A stretch of DNA of 64,000 bases. Source: Torymus aiolomorphi (Eukaryota; Arthropoda; Insecta; Hymenoptera; Torymidae). The DNA is taken from NCBI GenBank assembly GCA_036365515.1, contig CM070875.1:5429001-5493000 (forward strand), in the 5' to 3' direction. Numbering within the stretch: position 1 is the first letter of the stretch; each line of letters starts with the position of its first letter. The notes below the pieces were generated by a model that saw nothing but the letters and a program-made list of their open reading frames with translations, was not told where the DNA came from and made no database searches. Positions 58,531 to 64,000 of the stretch are shown one piece after another. The translations under genes and the position numbers were made by a program.

Positions 58531-61046
58531 TCACGTTTCGTTAGCGGATTCTTTCAAAAGAGAAAACCTTTCGAGGTACAAAACCAGTTCGCAGTGCTTT
58601 GTATGGGGAAACATATCGACGGGAACGGCTTTTACGGGCACTAACGACTCGCCGAAATATTGCTTTGAGTTCGGTCTAGCCAAGTCGACTAGATTTCTAA
58701 TAGCCGCCCTAGGATCACACGATATGTAAACTAATTTCTTTAGTTTCTTCGCCTTACGTAGAGCCACGAGCGCTCTTTGATCTAAAATATAAAAATTTTG
58801 GAAAAATAGCATTTTTTTTCTAATATTTAATAAAATGTACTAAAATTAACAAATTCTTACGTAAGCCAGCCCTTGGAGGATCAACCACAGCAACAATATT
58901 TGTCTTTGTCGTTCTGTTAATCACAGGTTGTAATATATTCTCTGCTTTACCGACGAAAAATTCACAGTTAGTTATATTATTTTCTTTGGCGTTTACTTTT
59001 GCATCTTTAATTGCATTTGATATCATTTCTACACCAAGCACTTCATCACAGTGCTATAATAAAAAGAAAAAAACATTGTTTTAAATAATGTTTGTATAAA
59101 TGTAATAGTAAAGATTAAATAAAAAATATGCAATAAATTTACTTTTGCAAATGCAAGTCCAATTGTTCCAGTACCACAGCAAACATCAAGTAATGCTGTA
59201 TTATCCAAAGGCTGTGCCAAATCAATAGCAGTTTTGTACAAGGCTTCAGCACCTAAAGAATTTATTTGGAAAAATGCTTCTGGAGATATCCTGAATGTCA
59301 TTCCAAGTAATGTTTCTTCAATGTAAGGAGTCCCACTGAGATGAACTATTGTACCACCACCTTCTCCACCAGCCCCTCTAAAATAATTTTTTTTTTTATT
59401 TAGAACATAAGCAAACAAGTGATAAAGTAAATAAGAAATATATTCAAATGAAACAAACTTTTTTTCCATTGTCTGAAAATATAAAGATGTAACATTGGCT
59501 TCTTTGTTACTTCCAAGTTCAAAATGTTCTTTTAATTTGTCTTGGAGTGTTTTCTTCTCCTCATCACTCATATTTTGTGGATTCATTCCTATTACTAACA
59601 TTAAATGGTCTAATTGAGTTGTTCTAGCAGTTACTTGTCTCCAGTAACCATTATGCGTCACTGGATCAAAAACATCCAATTCTGACTCTTGAACAAATTT
59701 TTGTAGTACCTATGAAAATAGAAAATTTTAGAATACTTTAAAGTTTAATTTTTTCTTTTTTTTTTCTTTTTTTTTCTTTTCTTAGTGACATACTTTTATG
59801 GCAGTTTTCATCCTTTCGGGAATATGACAGAGGTGGTCAATTGGTCCTACAGCTGTTGAACCAGCAGCATAACTTGAGATTCTAAATCCAATCATTTTTT
59901 TGGTGCCAGATACATCTAGACCTAAAAACCATTAACACATATATAAAATGTTATAAATAGTTAATAATACATTTAATTTGTTATTATTCATGTCTCACCA
60001 ATTGTAAATTCACATTTATTTCTATAACCATTTATAACATCAGTATGAACAATTTTTCCTAATTCACATGGTAAACCATCATATTTATTTTTTTGCTCAT
60101 TAAGCCAATCACCTACATCCCTATTAACTTTTGAAATTTGTTCACCTAATCTACTTATGATTTTTCTCATTTCCTTCTGTTTAAAATCTAACTGAAAAAA
60201 TGTATACATAAAATATAGAATGGAATTTTATAAAAGTAAATGTATACAATAATAAAAAGTAAATTACTTGTTCTTCATATGGCATGTCACACAAAGGAAC
60301 TGTATTTTTTTTTATTCTATCTTCTGGCGACAAAGGATTAATCTCTGGTTCTGCTTTAAACCTTTTATTAGATTTTTCTTTTCTTTCAAGTTTCCTTTTT
60401 ATATAAGGATCGGGTGCTGGTTTTGCAACCTACGTAAATTATATATAATTAATTTAGTTTTCAATTTAATAATAAATCAACAGGTGCCAAATTTCTTTAC
60501 CTGAGCTGTTAATTTTGCATGTTTCCATTCAACACCATTGATGGCAGTGATGGCTTTTTTTCTAGACTCTTCACTACGAAAACACACGTATGCCCAGCCA
60601 CTACCCCTTTTAGGAGGTTTAATTTTACTGGCATTTAATCGAAGCTTGTCATTAAGAAATTTTCTAAACTCCCCAATGCCATAATGCTTTGGTAACCCTC
60701 TGATTTCAATTTTGAATTTTTCCGTCGTAGAACTATCCCTCTCAAGATAAGCATATACGTTTTCTCCATTTTCCGTCTTTTCTTTCGCTTCATCTGTTAC
60801 ATTTTCTTGAGACTTTTCATTCGCCGCATTTTCTTTCACATCATCTGTTATACTTTCTTCTGACTTTTCATTCGCCGCATTTTCTTTCACATCATCTGTT
60901 ACACTTTCTTCTGACTTTTCATTCGCCGCATTTTCTTTCGACGTTTCATTTACAGTATTTTCTTTCGGTTTTTCATCCACTACAGTTTCTTTAGACTCCG
61001 AATTTGCCGAAATTTCCATTATCTCCTCAGCACTTGTCTCACTCAT
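58531..61046 (-). CDS. TRMT2A homologue, tRNA (uracil-5-)-methyltransferase
   Basis: Eight exons on the minus strand, 61046-60501, 60429-60268, 60191-59999, 59921-59794, 59709-59459, 59377-59143, 59053-58861 and 58781-58531, give 652 residues, close to animal TRMT2A length. An acidic repeated N-terminus (residues 28-90) precedes an RRM (about 111-182; FKIEIRGL and GSGWAYVCF). The C-terminal class I methyltransferase has LLDVCCGTGTIGLAFAK (S-adenosylmethionine loop), VAVVDPPRAGLH and YISCDP with the probable catalytic Cys591. The family methylates U54 in the T loop of tRNA. The start used is MSETSAEE at 61046; an in-frame ATG 30 bp upstream would add ten residues. AATAAA on this strand lies about 30 bp past the stop. 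Confidence 0.93.
60780..60940 (-). repeat. 51-bp tandem repeat coding in TRMT2A N-terminus
   Basis: Three in-frame copies of a 17-residue unit KENAANEKSEESVTDDV with small changes. The repeat lies before the RRM in an acidic, presumably disordered region. Confidence 0.9.
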
Positions 61047-61251
61047 TTTAAAAGTTAATTTAAAAAAAGAACGCAACCTATATTATTTACACCAATCCAC
61101 GTTAATATATAGACCTAACCTCGACGAACCGGGCGGCAAAGATTATATACACATAACATAAACGCGTGTTTGTCTCCGCCGTACGGTAAACGTTGTCAGA
61201 TTTTGGAGCACCCGTAAACCGCAACTATGATTGGTTAAAAAATCCTTTCTT

Positions 61252-61553
61252 CTGACAGCTTAGAGCATATATACTTCTATGGAGGAAGCATGTCGTGTTA
61301 AAAAATCGTGGTCGGTTTTCGTACGGTGCGAGAGAGAAAGAAAAAAAGAGTGCCCCTCGTTTGTCTCTCTCATACTGAGCTGTGATTGGTTGTTCTATCA
61401 TCTTAGTTTGGAGGGGAGCGCGGGTAGCCAATCACAGCATAGTGTGAGAGAGACAAACGAGGAGCACTCTTTTTTTCTTTCTCTCTCGCACCGTACGAAA
61501 ACCGACCACGATTTTCTCATTTAACTTACTACTATATGCTCTAAGTCTGACAG
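61252..61553. repeat. Palindrome U1 (~300 bp) in the TRMT2A upstream region
   Basis: The left arm has TCGTGGTCGGTTTTCGTACG and GTGCGAGAGAGAAAGAAAAA; the right arm has the exact complement near 61448-61515. Outer ends CTGACAGCTTAGAGCATATA and TATGCTCTAAGTCTGACAG also pair. TGATTGG (61383) and CCAATCA (61428) lie next to the loop. Confidence 0.93.
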
Positions 61554-61903
61554 TGAATCCACATTGCATGCCGTATGCCTATGCTGTATGCCGTACACGT
61601 TTATTACTCGTAGACTTCCCCGCTGATTGGCTGTTTTTTAAAGCTCAGCCAATCAGTAGGGAAGTCTACGAGTAGTAAACGCATACGGCATACGGCATAG
61701 GCCCGTTACACGCAAATAGGAACAGTGACAGATATAAGAAATTAACATGGCTTAGTATATCTATATATACGAGGAACAACGAGGAATAAGCGCTGTTCCT
61801 CATATATATAGATATACTAACCCATGTTATTTCTGTATCTGTTTCTTGTATTTTTTTGCGTGTAATGGGCAATAGGCATACGGCATGCAATGTGGATTCA
61901 CTG
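61551..61903. repeat. Palindrome U2 (~350 bp) with two inner hairpins
   Basis: The outer arms CAGTGAATCCACATTGCATG and CATGCAATGTGGATTCACTG are perfect. Inner stem 1 (61585-61695) has ATTACTCGTAGACTTCCC paired with its complement and TGATTGG and CCAATCA beside the loop. Inner stem 2 (61705-61865) pairs AGTATATCTATATATACGAG with CTCATATATATAGATATACT. It abuts U1 directly. Confidence 0.93.
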
Positions 61904-62124
61904 TGACAAAATCTTTACTCTCATAAAAAATACCTCACTCGTAACTTTATAAACTATCCAAAAATAACAATATATTCTTACAAATAAAAAAACGAACGCT
62001 CCTCGATATTCCCGAAAATTCACCACTCACTTTCAAAAAACTGTACCTACTTTATCATTATATTTGAAAAACATTGGAACACGGCAACACTGCCGAGCTC
62101 GCGAGAGCTGCAGCTCCGCATCCT

Positions 62125-62372
62125 ATTACGGAGATTCCACAATAAGCTGCTCTGCTTGCTGCCTTGCTCTGCTCTACTGCTCTGCCTGCTCTACCTCTGC
62201 CTTACCTGCTAAGTCTGCTTCTAGCGGTGATTGGTTAATTCCATCCATCCCATCAGTTTCGTCAAGGGAATCAAACAATGAAAGCTAGAAACAGGCTTGG
62301 CAGGTAAGGCAGAGCAGGGCAGAGTAGAACTGTAGAACAAGCAAAGCAGCCTATTGTGGAATCTCTGTTATA
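62125..62372. repeat. Palindrome U3 (~250 bp)
   Basis: GAGATTCCACAATA and GCCTTACCTGC are mirrored by TATTGTGGAATCTC and GCAGGTAAGGC, and CTGCTCTGC-type repeats lie in both arms. A TGATTGG at 62228 lies near the loop. It precedes the CpG-rich 5' region of the plus-strand gene at 62803. Confidence 0.85.
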
Positions 62373-62802
62373 TGCGAACCGAAACCGTGTTTGTTTATTG
62401 TGTCCGGCAGCCGCGCTACGCGTCGATGGCGCGCGTCTCCACCAGAGCGAGTTTTGTGTGCGCGGCGGCGTCGTCTCTTCGCGCATCTCGTAGAATTGAA
62501 GTTTGAAAAACTACGCCGACCGCGCGCGCGCGCGTGCAAAAACAGCTAGTGTGCGCGCATGCAGCAGCAGTAACCAGCTCGTCTATGATCTGCGCTCTTC
62601 AACATTTTCAAATTCTCGGCAACGACGATCTCCCGCTGTAATAATATATACGCGAGAGATTTCGCGAGGAGGTGACCAACCGCCTCCCACTCGGGAGAGC
62701 ACGCAGTCGGCAGTGTCGGCACAGTGTGTAACGCGGGCGCGCGTTGTCCGAAACGCGCATATATACACAGGGTATATAGTGGGTTGCGAGGAGAATCAGG
62801 AG

Positions 62803-63292
62803 ATGGAGGGAAACAGGAAGAGTAAACACAAGAGCCAGCAAGCGGCGAAGGACTTGCCTGTGAAGATGTCGGACTTCACCGATGTGACGATACTCAACAC
62901 GCCCCTACCGCAGGCCAGCTCCACCGTCGATCGTAGATCTCTGTATGTCCTGTGTTGTGTATGGGATGTGGTGCTTTTCTGTATCTTGTTTAGTGACAAT
63001 GACGGATTGTCATTGACAGTTGTTTATTGTAGCTTTTTTATTGAGGGATGGCAGTGGGTGTTTGGTTGTTTGAATGATTGATTGTTTAAAAGCTGATTGT
63101 TCAAGTGCACTACAGATGAATGTCATTTGTTTTTAGGATGCAAGCAAAACCACGCAGATCTAATCTTGATGAGCAGAATAGTAAACATCGACAGCTGAAT
63201 TTTGATTATAGTAATGTTACAGAGAAGTCTGGAGAATCATCGTTAGGTATCATTCAAAATATTTCATCTTGTAAGATTTGATAATTTATTTT

Positions 63293-63330
<38 letters not shown>

Positions 63331-64000
63331 TATTTTATAATATTGGTGACAAAATCATTTTTCATAAAATTTTTCTCTGTTTTTATAGTGTTAGATGATA
63401 GTACTTTGGATGATGTAAAAACCAAGAAGAGTCCAGAGCGAGAAAGAGAACTTGCTCGTAAGCTATTATTAAACAAATGCAGTGACCCCATAGCAACAAA
63501 TTTATCAAGTATGTACAATAATTTATATTTAAATTTTTGTATTTATGATAGTAGAGCCATATTAAAACGGTGGCTTTCCTATTTAGAACCTGACAAAGAA
63601 AATAATGTGAACACATCAAATCTGCAAAAGATTTCAAATATATATAGCCGTCCTTCTAGGGTTAGAAGTACCCAAAGCACTTCCAACCAAGTGCAAAATC
63701 AAATAGAAAATCAACATGAATTAGAGCATCAAGATGAAAAGTCAAATACAACTGGCAGTGTGAGTAGAATAAGAACATTTCTTTGATATTATAATTCCAT
63801 CTTGTTTTTACAATTTCCACTTTAAATTACTAATGCATTCATTATATTCCTATAGATTATCTTTGAACCAACTGCTCGCTCTACAGAATTGAATATAACA
63901 CCAGAAAAAACTGATCCATTTCCACAAAATTTTAGTGGTATCAGTTACAATAGTAATTTAGTAGACATGATGGGTCAATTTGGGGATGAAGAATTTATGT
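62803..64000 (+). CDS. Unrecognised protein, N-terminal part (runs off the window)
   Basis: Exons 62803-62942, 63137-63246, 63389-63508, 63587-63759 and 63856-64000 (open at the edge) join in phase for about 229 residues. The start MEGNRKSKHKSQQAAKDLPV is basic; then come VTILNTPLPQASSTVDRRS, LDDSTLDDVKTKKSPERERE, LARKLLLNKCSDPIATNLSS and a Ser/Asn/Gln-rich stretch. I see no catalytic or zinc-binding motif. SP and TP sites suggest a phosphorylated, mostly disordered nuclear or cytoskeletal protein, but that is a guess. Retention of the 78-bp third intron would keep the frame open and add 26 residues, an alternative form. It is divergent from TRMT2A. Confidence 0.65.
63292..63335. repeat. (AAT)n/(ATT)n self-complementary microsatellite
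   Basis: A run of ATAATA turns into ATTATT, so it can fold on itself. It lies in the second intron of the plus-strand gene. Confidence 0.9.

Overview
The window is eukaryotic nuclear DNA from an insect. The evidence is split genes with GT-AG introns, homologues of SH3BP5/parcas, Dlish and TRMT2A, a cuticle-type chitin-binding protein, and very many small DNA transposons. I would guess a hymenopteran, possibly a parasitoid wasp, but this is inference and the species is not established. No virus, CRISPR array or bacterial operon is visible.

Layout. 1-13286 is a satellite of about 31 monomers of ~430 bp, the inner part arranged as an 8-monomer higher-order repeat. 13287-16374 is AT-rich spacer with simple repeats. 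16375-33602 is a transposon graveyard in which insertions can be read one inside another. A 410-bp TTAA-flanked palindrome (A) is split at a TA by a 4.67-kb TA-flanked element (B). B in turn carries a 1.9-kb foldback (C) whose arms are exact 90-bp (30-codon) repeats. Farther right, a ~1-kb inverted repeat (E) is split by a 6.1-kb PIF/Harbinger-type transposon (H) that still carries a transposase gene and a Myb/SANT-like gene. A 5S-rRNA-derived SINE sits in an intron of that transposase gene.

Host genes follow. An SH3BP5 homologue (34451-37637, +) is probably a RAB11 exchange factor. An RR-type cuticle-like protein gene (42609-45381, +) has a small transposon in its likely 5'UTR intron. A RING plus SIAH-like zinc-finger gene (48884-53277, +) is convergent with Dlish (55358-53476, -), a three-SH3 protein of the Fat/Dachs growth pathway; only 198 bp separate the two stop codons. 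TRMT2A (61046-58531, -), a tRNA uracil-5 methyltransferase, is divergent from an unrecognised gene (62803 to beyond 64000, +). The space between this last pair is filled by three palindromes carrying CCAAT motifs near their centres. The host genes are functionally unrelated; the unifying feature is the abundance of palindromic, non-autonomous elements in introns and promoters. Exon boundaries were read by eye from splice motifs, frame and phase, and all exon sums are divisible by three.
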